DNA of 64,000 bases from positions 434,001 to 498,000 of the forward strand of contig NZ_FNZZ01000002.1 of the NCBI RefSeq assembly GCF_900109565.1, given 5' to 3'. Shown one piece after another: positions 8,957 to 18,307 of the stretch (positions are counted from its first letter, which is position 1; each line of letters starts with the position of its first letter). The notes under the pieces are model-generated. The model saw only the letters and a program-made list of their open reading frames with translations, searched no databases and had not been told where the DNA came from. Origin of the DNA: Sphingomonas palmae (GTDB taxonomy: Bacteria; Pseudomonadota; Alphaproteobacteria; Sphingomonadales; Sphingomonadaceae). The position numbers and the translations under genes were made by a program.

Positions 8957-9531
8957 GGGAATAGCAATCCTTCGTTCCAGCCATCGCCGGCGCGCGTGAA
9001 CAGGCGGCGTTCGTGCAGACGGTGCGCACGGTCCTGCCAGAATTCGATCCGCTCGGGCGTCACGCGGTAGCCGCCCCAATTGGGCGGGCGCGGCACGTCC
9101 TGCCCCTCGAAGCGGGCCTTCATCTCCTCGAATCGCGCCTCGAACGTTTCGCGCGCGTCGAGCGGGCGCGACTGGTCGGACGCCCAGGCGCCGAGTTGCG
9201 AATCGCGACCGCGCGTCGCGAAATACGCGTCGCTCTCCGCGTCGCTGGCGAAGCTGACCGGGCCGTCGATGCGGATTTGTCGGCGCAGCGACTTCCAATG
9301 AAACAGCAGCCCCGCCTGCATGTTCTCGGCCAGCGCCTCCGCCTTGCGGCTGCCGCGGTTGGTGTAGAACACGAAGCCGTCGCTGCCGTGGCCTTTCAGC
9401 AGCACCATGCGCACCGACGGGCGACCGGCGGCGTCGGCGGTGGCGAGCGCCATCGCGTTAGGGTCGTTGGGTTCGCTCGCCCTCGCCTCGGCAAACCAGG
9501 CGTTGAACAGCGCGAAGGGATCGTCACTCAT
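8953..9531 (-). CDS. pdxH: Pyridoxamine 5'-phosphate oxidase
   Basis: A 192-residue FMN-dependent oxidase that converts pyridoxine or pyridoxamine 5'-phosphate to pyridoxal 5'-phosphate. Family features include [20 protein letters not shown], the substrate/FMN segment [19 protein letters not shown], and the C-terminal pattern [17 protein letters not shown] followed by RLHERRLF, whose Arg/His contact PLP. Met at 9531 was chosen over an upstream Met at 9549 because MSDDPFALF matches family N-termini. It heads the operon and overlaps the CDF gene by 4 bp. Coupling a cofactor enzyme to metal efflux is unexplained. Confidence 0.93.
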   Translation of the reverse strand: MSDDPFALFNAWFAEARASEPNDPNAMALATADAAGRPSVRMVLLKGHGSDGFVFYTNRGSRKAEALAENMQAGLLFHWKSLRRQIRIDGPVSFASDAESDAYFATRGRDSQLGAWASDQSRPLDARETFEARFEEMKARFEGQDVPRPPNWGGYRVTPERIEFWQDRAHRLHERRLFTRAGDGWNEGLLFP

Positions 9532-9643
9532 GTGCCTCCCATAGCGCAACCTGGATCAGCGCGGAACAACCGCGTCACCGGCCTCGCGGAACGACTCCTT
9601 CGCCCGTGATTTGAATCGCTTACGCAACGAGAGGGGTTCAGGC

Positions 9644-10540
9644 ATGGCCGCGCGCGCTTACTGGCAGGGGCAGATACGGCTCGCGCTCGTCTCGATCCCG
9701 GTCGAGATCTATTCGGCGACCAAATCGGGCGCGCAGATCGCGTTTCACCAGATCCACGAACCCTCGGGCGAGCGGATCAAGTACGAGAAGGTCGCGCCGG
9801 GCATCGGTCCCGTCGACGCCGAGGAGATCATCAAGGGCTTCGAGGTCGAGAAGGGCGAGTACGTGCTGCTGGAGCAGGACGAGATCGACGCGGTGAAGCT
9901 CGAATCGAAGAAGACGCTGGAATTAACGCAATTCGTCGACCAATCCGAGATCGACGTGCTCTATTACGAGAAGCCGTATTTCGTCGTCCCCGCCGACGAT
10001 CTGGCGGAGGAAGCGTTCATCGTGCTGCGCGAGGCGCTCAGGCGGACGAAGAAGGTCGGGCTCGGGCAACTCGCGATGCGCGGGCGCGAATATATCGTCA
10101 GCCTGAAACCGTGCGGTCGCGGGCTGATCCTGGAGACGCTGCGCTACGCCGACGAGGTCAACAAGGCGCAGGGGTATTTCCGTGACATTCCCGACAGCAA
10201 ACCTGACGCGGAGCTGCTCGACCTCGCCGAGGCGTTGATCGATCGCAAGACCGCGGCGTTCGATCCGCAGGAATTTCACAACCGCTACGTCGATGCGCTG
10301 AAGGAGTTGATCGAGCGCAAGCGCAAGTCCAAGAAGAACACGAAGATCATCGAGGACAAGGATGAGGGCGGGCGATCGGCGTCGAACGTCGTCGACCTGA
10401 TGGCGGCGCTCAAGAAATCGATGGAGGGCAAGTCGGGCGGCGAGCCGGCGAAGAAGGCACCGGCCAAGACCGCCGCCAAGAAGCCCGCTGCCAAGAAACC
10501 GGCGGCAAAGAAGCCGGCGCCGGCCAAGAAGCGCGCCTGA
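9644..10540 (+). CDS. ku: Ku protein for non-homologous end joining
   Basis: A 298-residue bacterial Ku homodimer subunit, which binds DNA double-strand ends and recruits LigD. The N-terminus ARAYWQGQIRLALVSIPVEIY is diagnostic, and the beta-barrel core continues to about residue 250. A Lys/Ala/Pro-rich tail of about 33 residues follows, a feature known in some bacterial Ku proteins to aid DNA binding. The ATG at 9644 follows a good GAGAGGGG ribosome-binding site; an upstream in-frame start at 9611 adds residues unlike the family. ligD begins 4 bp downstream, forming a two-gene repair operon. Confidence 0.95.
   Translation: MAARAYWQGQIRLALVSIPVEIYSATKSGAQIAFHQIHEPSGERIKYEKVAPGIGPVDAEEIIKGFEVEKGEYVLLEQDEIDAVKLESKKTLELTQFVDQSEIDVLYYEKPYFVVPADDLAEEAFIVLREALRRTKKVGLGQLAMRGREYIVSLKPCGRGLILETLRYADEVNKAQGYFRDIPDSKPDAELLDLAEALIDRKTAAFDPQEFHNRYVDALKELIERKRKSKKNTKIIEDKDEGGRSASNVVDLMAALKKSMEGKSGGEPAKKAPAKTAAKKPAAKKPAAKKPAPAKKRA
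10448..10537 (+). repeat. Lys/Ala/Pro-rich coding repeat in the Ku tail
   Basis: The last 30 or so codons of ku are a degenerate tandem repeat encoding units such as AAKKP and APAKK, resembling histone H1-type tails. Such low-complexity DNA can vary in copy number between strains. Confidence 0.7.
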
Positions 10541-10544
10541 CCTG

Positions 10545-12962
10545 ATGATGGCCGCCACCGACCCCCTCGCCCGCTATAACGCCAAGCGCGACTTCACGCG
10601 CACCGCCGAGCCTGCGGGTACGCTGGCGAAAGGCCACGGCAACAGCTTTGTGGTGCAGAAGCATGATGCGACGCGGCTGCACTGGGACTTTCGCCTCGAG
10701 GTCGACGGCGTGCTGAAAAGCTGGGCGGTGACGCGCGGGCCGAGCCTCGACCCCGACGAGAAAAGGCTCGCCGTCCGCACCGAAGATCACCCGCTCGACT
10801 ATGGCACCTTCGAGGGCACGATCCCCAAGGGCGAATACGGGGGCGGCACGGTGATGCTGTGGGACCGCGGCACCTGGTCGCCGATCAAGGGCAAGAGCGC
10901 GAAGGATCTCGACGCCGGGCACCTCCATTTCGTGCTCGACGGTGAGCGGATGCGCGGCGAGTGGCTGCTGATCCGGCTCAAGCCCAGGCCCAAGGAGAAG
11001 CGCGAGAACTGGCTGCTGCGTAAGATCGGCGATGCGGAGGCCGGTGGCACCGACACTTTGGTCGAGACCGCGCTGACCAGCGTCTCGACCGGGCTGACAA
11101 TGCAGGAGATTGCGGAAGGCAAGAAGCCGAAGCGCAAGCCTGCGCGAAAGGCTGCCAGACCTGCCGCCCTTCCCGCCTTCACCGAACCGCAGCTCTGCAC
11201 GCTGGTCGACACGGTGCCGACCGGATCGGCGTGGCTGCACGAGGTCAAATACGACGGCTATCGCGCGCTCGTCGCGGTGGCGGGCGGCGAGGCCAAGGTA
11301 TTTACCCGCAGCGGGCTCGACTGGAGCGACAAGTTCCCCGGCATCGCCGATGCCGCAGCGGCACTCGATGTGAAATCCGCGCTGATCGACGGCGAGATCG
11401 TCGCGTTCAAGGACGGACGGCCCGACTTCTCGACGCTCAAGGAGGCGATCGCGTCGGGCGGCGACATGACGATGTTCGCGTTCGACCTGCTGAGCCTCGA
11501 CGGCGAGGACCTGACCGCATTGCCGACGACGACGCGCAAGGCGCGGTTGCAGGCGATCATCGGCGACGACGCGCGGCTCCACTATGCCGAGCACGTCGTC
11601 GGCAGCGGCGAGCGGTTGCTGGAGAAAATGTGCGCCGAAGGGCTGGAAGGCGTGGTGTCGAAGCGCGCCGACGCACCCTACCGCGGTGGTCGATCGTCCG
11701 ACTGGCTCAAGATCAAATGCACGCGGCGGCAGGAATTCGTGATTGTCGGCTGGCTGCCCTCGACCAAGAAGCGCGGGTTCAAGTCGCTGCTGCTCGGTGT
11801 GCACGAGGGAGGCCAGCTACGCTACGCCGGCAAGGTCGGCACCGGCTTCACGCAAGCGCTGATGAACGACCTGCGCGAGAAGCTCGACCGCCGCGCACGC
11901 AAGACCGCGCCGGTCGATGCGCCGCGCGCAATGGTCAAGGGCGCGCACTGGGTCAGACCCGATCTGGTCGCGGAGATCGCGTTCACCGAGACGACGCCCG
12001 ATGGCCTGTTACGCCACCCGAGCTTCCTCGGCCTGCGCGGCGACAAGGCGGCGTCCGACGTCGTGCTCGAACAGCCGCAACCGATCGCCGCTACGCCAGT
12101 GCCGAGCGTGAAGATTACCAACCGCGACCGCGTGATCGATCCCGACACGAAGGTGACCAAGGGCGACCTCGCCGATTATTACGCCGCCGTCGCCGCGATC
12201 ATGCTGCCGTGGAGCGGGCACCGCCCGATCAGCCTGGTGCGCTGCCCACAAGGGCGCGCGAAGCAGTGCTTCTTCCAGAAACACGATGCGGGATCGTTCG
12301 GCGACGCGGTGCACCGCGTCGCGGTCGCGGAGAAGGACGGGTCGAGCGAGGATTACCTCTGGGTGGACGACGCCGCGGGGCTGCTGACCTGCGTGCAGAT
12401 GGGAACGATCGAGTTCCACGGCTGGGGCTCGCGCGTCGACGCGCTCGAGCGGCCCGACCGGATGATCTTCGACCTCGATCCCGACGAGGGCCTCGATTTT
12501 GCCGATACGAAGAAGGCGGCGGAGTTCGTCCGCGACCAACTCGGCGAGATCGGCCTTGCCAGCTTTCCACTGCTGTCGGGCGGCAAGGGCGTCCACGTCG
12601 TCGTGCCGCTGACCCCGCAGGCCGAATGGCCCGCGGTACGCGACTTCGCCGAGCGGTTCGCGCGCGCATTGGCGCAAGGCCACCCCGATCGCTTCGTCGC
12701 CACCATGAGCAAGGCGAAGCGCAAGGGTCGCATCTTTATCGACTATCTACGCAACGGACGCGGATCGACCGCGATCATGCCTTATTCGGCACGCGCGCGC
12801 GCCGGCGCACCGGTCGCCGCACCCGTGACGTGGAGCGAGCTGCGCGATCTCGACAGTGCGGCGAACTGGCATGTCGGCGACGCGGACGCGCTGATCGCGC
12901 GCGCGAACGCGCCGGCAATGTCGGGCTGGGGCATCGCCGATCAGGTGCTGCCCGACCTGTGA
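10545..12962 (+). CDS. ligD: Multifunctional DNA ligase D (PE-Lig-Pol order)
   Basis: An 805-residue NHEJ enzyme that trims, fills and seals DNA ends held by Ku. The 3'-phosphoesterase domain (about 1-190) has HDATRLHWDFRLE and EGTIPKGEYGGG. The ATP-dependent ligase domain (about 212-510) has adenylation motif I EVKYDGYR with Lys235 as nucleophile, and EGVVSKR further on. The primase-polymerase domain (about 522-800) has the metal motif DLDP at 643-646 and SGGKGVHV at 678-685. PE-Lig-Pol is the Pseudomonas-type order; mycobacteria have Pol-PE-Lig. Two tandem ATGs (10545, 10548) are possible starts. Confidence 0.96.
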   Translation: MMAATDPLARYNAKRDFTRTAEPAGTLAKGHGNSFVVQKHDATRLHWDFRLEVDGVLKSWAVTRGPSLDPDEKRLAVRTEDHPLDYGTFEGTIPKGEYGGGTVMLWDRGTWSPIKGKSAKDLDAGHLHFVLDGERMRGEWLLIRLKPRPKEKRENWLLRKIGDAEAGGTDTLVETALTSVSTGLTMQEIAEGKKPKRKPARKAARPAALPAFTEPQLCTLVDTVPTGSAWLHEVKYDGYRALVAVAGGEAKVFTRSGLDWSDKFPGIADAAAALDVKSALIDGEIVAFKDGRPDFSTLKEAIASGGDMTMFAFDLLSLDGEDLTALPTTTRKARLQAIIGDDARLHYAEHVVGSGERLLEKMCAEGLEGVVSKRADAPYRGGRSSDWLKIKCTRRQEFVIVGWLPSTKKRGFKSLLLGVHEGGQLRYAGKVGTGFTQALMNDLREKLDRRARKTAPVDAPRAMVKGAHWVRPDLVAEIAFTETTPDGLLRHPSFLGLRGDKAASDVVLEQPQPIAATPVPSVKITNRDRVIDPDTKVTKGDLADYYAAVAAIMLPWSGHRPISLVRCPQGRAKQCFFQKHDAGSFGDAVHRVAVAEKDGSSEDYLWVDDAAGLLTCVQMGTIEFHGWGSRVDALERPDRMIFDLDPDEGLDFADTKKAAEFVRDQLGEIGLASFPLLSGGKGVHVVVPLTPQAEWPAVRDFAERFARALAQGHPDRFVATMSKAKRKGRIFIDYLRNGRGSTAIMPYSARARAGAPVAAPVTWSELRDLDSAANWHVGDADALIARANAPAMSGWGIADQVLPDL

Positions 12963-12975
12963 GGCCGGGCGCGGT

Positions 12976-15075
12976 TCAGCGCGTTGACGTGGCAGGGACC
13001 GGCGGCGCCGCTACCGCTGCCTGCCCCGGCGTACCCGTCCCGCGGTAGCGGTCGAACCACGCGAGGATCGCCGACGCCTTCGCCGCCGACTGGCTCGGCC
13101 GCGCGGTGAAGCCACCGTGGCTGGCCCCCGGCACCTTGACCAGCGCGGTCGGCACGCCGCGGATTTGCAGCGCAGCGTAATATTGCTCCGCCTCCGAGAC
13201 GGGCGTGCGGTAATCCTCGCTGCCGACGACGACCAGCGTCGGCGTTTTGACGTTGCCGACCAGGCTCAAGGGCGAGTGCCGCCAATAATCCATCGGGTCC
13301 TCCCACGGCAGCTTGTTGAACCAGTAGCGCGAGGTGAACAGCGTCGCGTCCATCGTCAGCGCCTCGCTGATCCAGTTAATCACCGGTTTCTGCGTCGCCG
13401 CCGCCTTGAAGCGGTTGTTCTTGCCGACGATCCATGCGGTCAAGACGCCGCCGCCCGACCCGCCGGTGACGAACAGGTTGTTCGGGTCGGCGGTGCCGTC
13501 GGCGATCGCGGCGTCGACCGCGGCCATCAGGTCGTCATAGTCGGCGCTGGGGTAGTTCTTGTCGATCAGATTGGCGAATTCGGCGCCGTAGCTGGTCGAG
13601 CCGCGCGGGTTGGTCCACAGCACGGCGTAGCCGTCGGCGGCGTAGAGCTGCATGTCGGTCGCGAAGCTGGGGCTGTAGGCCGATTGCGGGCCGCCATGAA
13701 TTTCGAGGATCAGCGGCACGCGCGTGCCCGGTCGCCAGCCCGGTGGAGTCGCGATCCACGCATCGATCGCGCGGCCGTCGGGTGCGGTGACCGCGAGCTT
13801 GCGGATCGGCGCCAGTGCCTTTGCCTCGAGCATCGTCGCGTTCAGGTCGGTCAGCCGCCTGGGCTTGCCGCTAGACACGACCCAGATATCGGCGGGCGCG
13901 CTGCCGTCACCGCCGGTGTAGGCGACCACCCCGCCCCGCGACACCGAGAAGTCGCCGCCGGTGTAGGGCCGATCGAGCCCGCCGCCCTTCAGATTGTCGG
14001 CGAGCACGGTCACGCCGCCATTGTCACCGACGCGCGCTATCTTGCGCAGCCCGTGATCGTCATAGGACGCGTAGAGCGTGTTGCCCGCCCATTGCACGTC
14101 CTCGATCGAGCGGTCTAGCGCGCGGGTCAGCGACCGCGCGCCCGCGGCGCTGCGATCGCCGACGTAGAGCTCGCTGTTCTCGTACGCGCGGCGGTGGTCG
14201 TCGAAGCCGAGCCACGCGACACGCGAGCCGTCGGGGGAGAAGCGCGGCGACGCATCTGGCCCGTCGCGGGTGGTCAGCTGCATCAGCGTGCCCGTGTTGG
14301 CGTCGACCGCGTAAAGGTTGCTGTCCATCACGCGGCGGTCGGCGTCCTTGCCGCGGATGCCTGAGAACAGGATGCGCGATCCGTCCGCGCTCCACGATAG
14401 CGGCCCCGCATCGTCGTAGCCGCCGAAGGTCAGCTGCCGCGCCGCGCCGCCGTCCGCCGCCACGACGAAGACGTGGTCGCGGCCGGGCTTGATGTAGCCG
14501 GGCCCGTCGGCACGGTAGGTGATCCGGTCGATCACCTGCAGCGGCTCGGCCCATTTCGCGCCTTCGGGCTTGTCGGGCGCGCGGCCGAGCTTCGCGCCGT
14601 CACCCATGACGGTCGCGGTGAAGGCGAGCCGGCGGCCGTCGGGCGACCAGGCGAGTGCACCCGGATCGCCCGGCAGCGAGGTAATGCGCGCGCTGGCGTC
14701 GTTCGACAGCCAGCGGACGAACAGCTGGCTGTTGTCGCCATCGCTCGCGGCATAGGCGATCCGCGTGCCGTCGGGCGACCAGCGCGGCGACGAGCCGCTG
14801 GCGGCGAAGGGCGTCTGTTTGCCGGTGCCGATGTCGACCAGCCACAGCGACGATCGCATCCGGTCGGTCATCACGTCGCCCGAGCGGCGGACGTAGACGA
14901 TCGTGCGCCCGTCGGGGCTGATCTGCGGATCGCTCGCCATCTGCAACCCGAACAGGTCGTTGCCGGTGAAGGCGCGGTTGGCGGCGTCGGCAGCGGGAAC
15001 GGGACGGTCCTGCGCGGCGGCAGGGGCGAGCGCGGCGAACGTGGTGGTCGCGAGAGCGAGGAGGATCGTGCGCAA
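12976..15075 (-). CDS. Secreted S9C-type peptidase (acylaminoacyl-peptidase/DPP-like)
   Basis: A 699-residue secreted peptidase with a WD40-like beta-propeller (repeated DPQISPDGRTIVYV, PRWSPDGTRIAYA and similar blades) and a C-terminal alpha/beta hydrolase domain. The nucleophile lies in VTGGSGGGVLTAW, the Asp in VVGSEDYRTPV and the His in GASHGGF. Most homologues release dipeptides or acylated residues from peptide N-termini; specificity is unknown here. I prefer a TTG start at 15075: it gives a compact signal peptide ending PAAAQ and has GGAG seven bases upstream. The ATG at 15108 would add 11 residues and lacks such a site. It is convergent with ligD, 13 bp apart. Confidence 0.88.
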   Translation of the reverse strand: MRTILLALATTTFAALAPAAAQDRPVPAADAANRAFTGNDLFGLQMASDPQISPDGRTIVYVRRSGDVMTDRMRSSLWLVDIGTGKQTPFAASGSSPRWSPDGTRIAYAASDGDNSQLFVRWLSNDASARITSLPGDPGALAWSPDGRRLAFTATVMGDGAKLGRAPDKPEGAKWAEPLQVIDRITYRADGPGYIKPGRDHVFVVAADGGAARQLTFGGYDDAGPLSWSADGSRILFSGIRGKDADRRVMDSNLYAVDANTGTLMQLTTRDGPDASPRFSPDGSRVAWLGFDDHRRAYENSELYVGDRSAAGARSLTRALDRSIEDVQWAGNTLYASYDDHGLRKIARVGDNGGVTVLADNLKGGGLDRPYTGGDFSVSRGGVVAYTGGDGSAPADIWVVSSGKPRRLTDLNATMLEAKALAPIRKLAVTAPDGRAIDAWIATPPGWRPGTRVPLILEIHGGPQSAYSPSFATDMQLYAADGYAVLWTNPRGSTSYGAEFANLIDKNYPSADYDDLMAAVDAAIADGTADPNNLFVTGGSGGGVLTAWIVGKNNRFKAAATQKPVINWISEALTMDATLFTSRYWFNKLPWEDPMDYWRHSPLSLVGNVKTPTLVVVGSEDYRTPVSEAEQYYAALQIRGVPTALVKVPGASHGGFTARPSQSAAKASAILAWFDRYRGTGTPGQAAVAAPPVPATSTR

Positions 15076-15082
15076 GGGCGGG

Positions 15083-15086
15083 CTCC
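15083..15086 (-). promoter_or_regulatory. Shine-Dalgarno deciding a TTG start
   Basis: GGAG on the minus strand lies 7 nt from the TTG at 15075, which begins a clean signal peptide. This supports the rare start over the ATG 33 nt further upstream. Confidence 0.6.
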
Positions 15087-15254
15087 GTGGTCGAGAGGGC
15101 GCGAACATGCCCGATCCGCGGCCGCGCGCAAGGGGCACGAAGCCTGCCGCTTGCTGCAACAGCGTCAGCGCGAGCGCAGTGGATACAAACAGTGGGGAGG
15201 ACACCGCCGGTACTTGCTGCGCAGCCCCGTCGCGCCCGAAAAAATGAGCGACGA

Positions 15255-16208
15255 TCAGTCGCTGGCGTGCGCCTGCTCCGCCACCGTCCGCCACGCCGCT
15301 ACCTCATGCTCGTAACGGTGCAGCACCGTCACCTCGCCCGCGCGCTCGACGGCGAGATCGACCTCAACCTCGCCGTCCCATTCCCATGTCGCATTGCCGT
15401 GGAGCGTCACCATCGCATCGACCTCGGCGCGCGCGCGCACCATGCCGCCGCGGTTGAGCACGATGATCTCGCGCCCGAACTCGACACGCCCGGTCAGGCA
15501 CGCAGCGTAGGTCGATGCCGCCATCGCGCTGCCGCAGCTGTTGGTCAGGCCGACGCCGCGCTCGAAGGTGCGGACGAACAGCGTATCGTCGGCGCGACGC
15601 TCAACGAACGAGACGTTGGCGCGGTTGGGCAGCCAATCGGGTGCCGCCTCGCACGCCTGACCGACCGCGACCAGCTCGGCCTCGTCAATTGCCTCGACGA
15701 AGGTGATGAAATGCGGGTTGGGGATCGCGACCGCGGTGAAGGCGCGCCGGCTCGGCAATCCGGGCACGACCGCGTCGATCAACCGTTCAGGGGCGCCGAT
15801 GATCGGCCAGTCCGCCGTCGCGAGCGAAGCCGGTCCCGCAGTTTCGGCGACCGTGTACACACCGGGCGAGAGATCGCCGACATGCTCGACCTGCGCATGC
15901 GCGGTCTTCAGTCGCGCGGTGGCGGTCTCGACGCCGGCCGCCGCGAACCCGGCGCGCGCGACGCAGCGCAGGCCGTTCAGGCACGTCTCCGCCTCCGATC
16001 CGTCGCTGTTGAACATCCGCATGCCGAACGCTGCCGCGTCGTCGCCCGCCACCAGCGCCAGGATGCCGTCGCCGCCGACCGGCCCGTTGCGCGCGGCGAG
16101 CACGCGCGCGAGGCTGGCCCACTCAGCGTCCGACAGCGTCCAGTCGCGCGCGTCGACTAGCGGGAAGTCGTTGCCCGAACCGTGGCATTTGGTGAAGCGC
16201 ACCAGCAT
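15255..16208 (-). CDS. dapF: Divergent DapF-family amino-acid epimerase
   Basis: A 317-residue cofactor-independent two-cysteine epimerase of the DapF family. True DapF converts LL- to meso-diaminopimelate for lysine and peptidoglycan. Both catalytic cysteines are present (Cys76 in ETCLNGLRC; Cys225 in TNSCGSAMA), and FTKCHGSGNDF and RTFERGVGLT match the family. The motifs are off-consensus, however: canonical CGNGxRC is CLNGLRC, ACGTGA is SCGSAMA, and the early GxGxDG is GPVGGDG. It may be a diverged DapF or an epimerase of another amino acid, such as the CntK-like histidine racemases; the symbol is tentative. Met at 16208 matches the family N-terminus. Confidence 0.72.
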   Translation of the reverse strand: MLVRFTKCHGSGNDFPLVDARDWTLSDAEWASLARVLAARNGPVGGDGILALVAGDDAAAFGMRMFNSDGSEAETCLNGLRCVARAGFAAAGVETATARLKTAHAQVEHVGDLSPGVYTVAETAGPASLATADWPIIGAPERLIDAVVPGLPSRRAFTAVAIPNPHFITFVEAIDEAELVAVGQACEAAPDWLPNRANVSFVERRADDTLFVRTFERGVGLTNSCGSAMAASTYAACLTGRVEFGREIIVLNRGGMVRARAEVDAMVTLHGNATWEWDGEVEVDLAVERAGEVTVLHRYEHEVAAWRTVAEQAHASD

Positions 16209-16319
16209 CAGCGCGCGGTTCCGCTGGCGTATTGATCGGTCAACATGGCCACTCCTATCGACGCGAACGGCCAACCTGTTCAAGCCGCCTTGGTTGCGCG
16301 TTCACCGGCCCTCCCCGCG

Positions 16320-16793
16320 TCATGGAAGCCGATAATGATCGGCGAGCCGGTCGAGTGCGAGCCCGAGTACCAGCCGTCCGCTGCGCGCGGGCCAGCCAAG
16401 CTCGCGCTCGGCCGCGGGCAGCGCCTCGCCCGCGCAGATCACGCGCCACAGGATGTCCGACAATCCCCTGCCCGCCGCCGCCACGCCCGCGTCGAAGCGC
16501 CGCTTGGCCGCGAGTTGGCGCTCGCCCGCGCTCAACCCGTCGCGCGAGCCTCCGTCGACGCGCGCTTCCCAGCGCATCGTCACCGAGGGCGCGATCGCCG
16601 CCGTCTCGTAATCGGCGCGCAGCCGCTCGCCCGCCTCCGCCTGCCGCGCGGTCACCAGCCCGCGCGCGGTGAGCCAGGCGAGCGGCGACTCGCGCAGGTT
16701 GACGGTGACGCTGCGTCCGCCCGCGCGCCGGCCGGGCGGCACCGGGCGCTGTTGTCCGTTCGCGTCGATCGTTCGCTCCACCAGTTCGCGCAT
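16320..16793 (-). CDS. DUF6456 domain-containing protein
   Basis: A 157-residue soluble, Arg-rich protein resembling the alphaproteobacterial DUF6456 domain (LAWLTARGLVTARQAEAGERLRADYE, then a C-terminal LVLGLALDRLADHYRL helix). The helical, basic make-up suggests DNA or RNA contact, but function is unestablished. The ATG at 16793 starts MRELVERT; the upstream in-frame extension to 16940 is Pro/Arg-rich and looks non-coding. It is 111 bp upstream of the dapF-like start on the same strand, so co-transcription is possible. The 245 bp on its upstream side show no gene. Confidence 0.7.
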   Translation of the reverse strand: MRELVERTIDANGQQRPVPPGRRAGGRSVTVNLRESPLAWLTARGLVTARQAEAGERLRADYETAAIAPSVTMRWEARVDGGSRDGLSAGERQLAAKRRFDAGVAAAGRGLSDILWRVICAGEALPAAERELGWPARSGRLVLGLALDRLADHYRLP

Positions 16794-17038
16794 GTCGCCT
16801 CCCACATCTGATCCGGCGCGGGCGTTGGCATGATCGGGCACGTGTAGGACAGCGGCGTGTGGTGGTGGCGCAGTTGCGGACGGCGGCGGGGGGCGTCTCC
16901 GGGCCGCGCCGCCAACCTTAACAGTGCGAACGAGGCGCAACTGGCTCCTCTCGTCAATATTCTTGCCCGCTGATGTATAAAGCCGATGCTCTGATCGGAC
17001 TATTGGAGCTTAGACACTGCCTATCAGAAAGGCGTCGA

Positions 17039-18304
17039 TCAGCTCTCTACTTCGTCGATCAACCAGCGTCCTGCGGCAATCACTATGAGACCGGCTGGAA
17101 TGAGCAGCCAGATCGATGCAAGGAGCGCCGACCTGAAGCCCTGCACACCTTGTGTCTGCGAGAAGATGTCGCTCAATGAGCCAGTCAGCAGCGGCCCGAA
17201 GGTCATGGCGATCATGTTGAGGCTGCCGAACAGAAGTGCGGTCGCGAGCGCACGACGCCCCGGTCCGCACACCGCCTGCAACGCGGCGAACAGGATGGGC
17301 AGGCACGCCGACAACACTCCTACCAGGAGGGTGCACGCCACTATGAACGTCGCGCTGTCGTTCGCGCGGAACGCGAGCAGCCCGATCGGTGTCGATGCCA
17401 GAAGCCCCAATCCCGGCAACCGAACGAGCCAACGCGCATCACGCCGGCTCAGGCGATCACCCAACAATCCGCCCAGCAGCGAGCCGATGAGGGTGCCTGC
17501 CCCGAGCGCCGGTCCGAACGTGAGTCCTACCTGCGCCACGTCAACGCGAAGAACTCTGATCATATATGCCGGTGCGAGCAGCAGGGGCCCATAGGCGACG
17601 AACCCGTAGAGAGTGACTCCGAAGACGATCAGCACATACGACCGCTTCGCAGCGAGTGCCCGTACCTGCCGCAACAAATCGGTCTTTGCAGGGTGCTCGC
17701 CACGTCTAACGATCGTCGCAGCGCGAGGTTCGACCAGGACGAGACAGGCGAGAACGAGCACTGGCAAGGACAAGAGCGCCATTCCGAGGAATGCCGCTCG
17801 CCAGCCATATCGTCCCGCTACCAATCCGCCGGCCGTGAGCGCGACGAATCCTCCCACCGCTGCCGATGCGGTCAACGCCGCATAGGCACGCGATCGCTGC
17901 TCAGGCGGACAATAATCAGCCGCCAGCGAGTGGCTGGCAGGAGCGGTTCCCGCCTCCCCTACGCCGACCAGCATGCGGGCGATCACCAGCATCCAGACGC
18001 CCCCCGAGATGCCGCACAGGATCGTAGCGACACTCCAGACCAGCAGGCAGACGATGAGTACGACCTTGCGACTGTGAAGGTCAGCCAGACGCGCGACGAA
18101 TATGCCCGACAGCGCGAAGAGGATCGAGAACGGCGCCCCGATCAGCAATCCCACCATCGTATCGGAAAGTGCGAAATCACGCTTGATCCCTTCGATCACG
18201 ACCGACAGCACGTTGCGATCGGCGTAGCTCAGCATCGAAACCAGGAACAACGTGGCGACGAGCCATAGTCGCTGCCGGTCAGAAAAGCGTTCGTGCAAGA
18301 TCAC
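17039..18304 (-). CDS. Spinster-like MFS transporter
   Basis: A 421-residue inner-membrane carrier with about 12 hydrophobic segments. The N-terminal SYADRNVLSVVIEGIKRDF followed by LSDTMVGLLIGAPFSI is typical of the Spinster-like major facilitator group, and RLADLHSRK is the loop 2-3 motif. The substrate is unknown. The GTG start lies 3 nt after the stop of the upstream hydrolase gene, so the two are translationally coupled and the carrier probably moves that hydrolase's substrate or product. It is third in the leftward CapA-hydrolase-MFS operon. Base composition is lower in GC than in the genes to its left. Confidence 0.85.
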   Translation of the reverse strand: MILHERFSDRQRLWLVATLFLVSMLSYADRNVLSVVIEGIKRDFALSDTMVGLLIGAPFSILFALSGIFVARLADLHSRKVVLIVCLLVWSVATILCGISGGVWMLVIARMLVGVGEAGTAPASHSLAADYCPPEQRSRAYAALTASAAVGGFVALTAGGLVAGRYGWRAAFLGMALLSLPVLVLACLVLVEPRAATIVRRGEHPAKTDLLRQVRALAAKRSYVLIVFGVTLYGFVAYGPLLLAPAYMIRVLRVDVAQVGLTFGPALGAGTLIGSLLGGLLGDRLSRRDARWLVRLPGLGLLASTPIGLLAFRANDSATFIVACTLLVGVLSACLPILFAALQAVCGPGRRALATALLFGSLNMIAMTFGPLLTGSLSDIFSQTQGVQGFRSALLASIWLLIPAGLIVIAAGRWLIDEVES

Positions 18305-18307
18305 CGA

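Noticed and set aside
16900..17040. A left attachment site matching the tRNA-Val 3' end.
   Set aside because: No stretch resembling the reverse complement of the tRNA tail was found by eye; island status rests on composition and gene content only.
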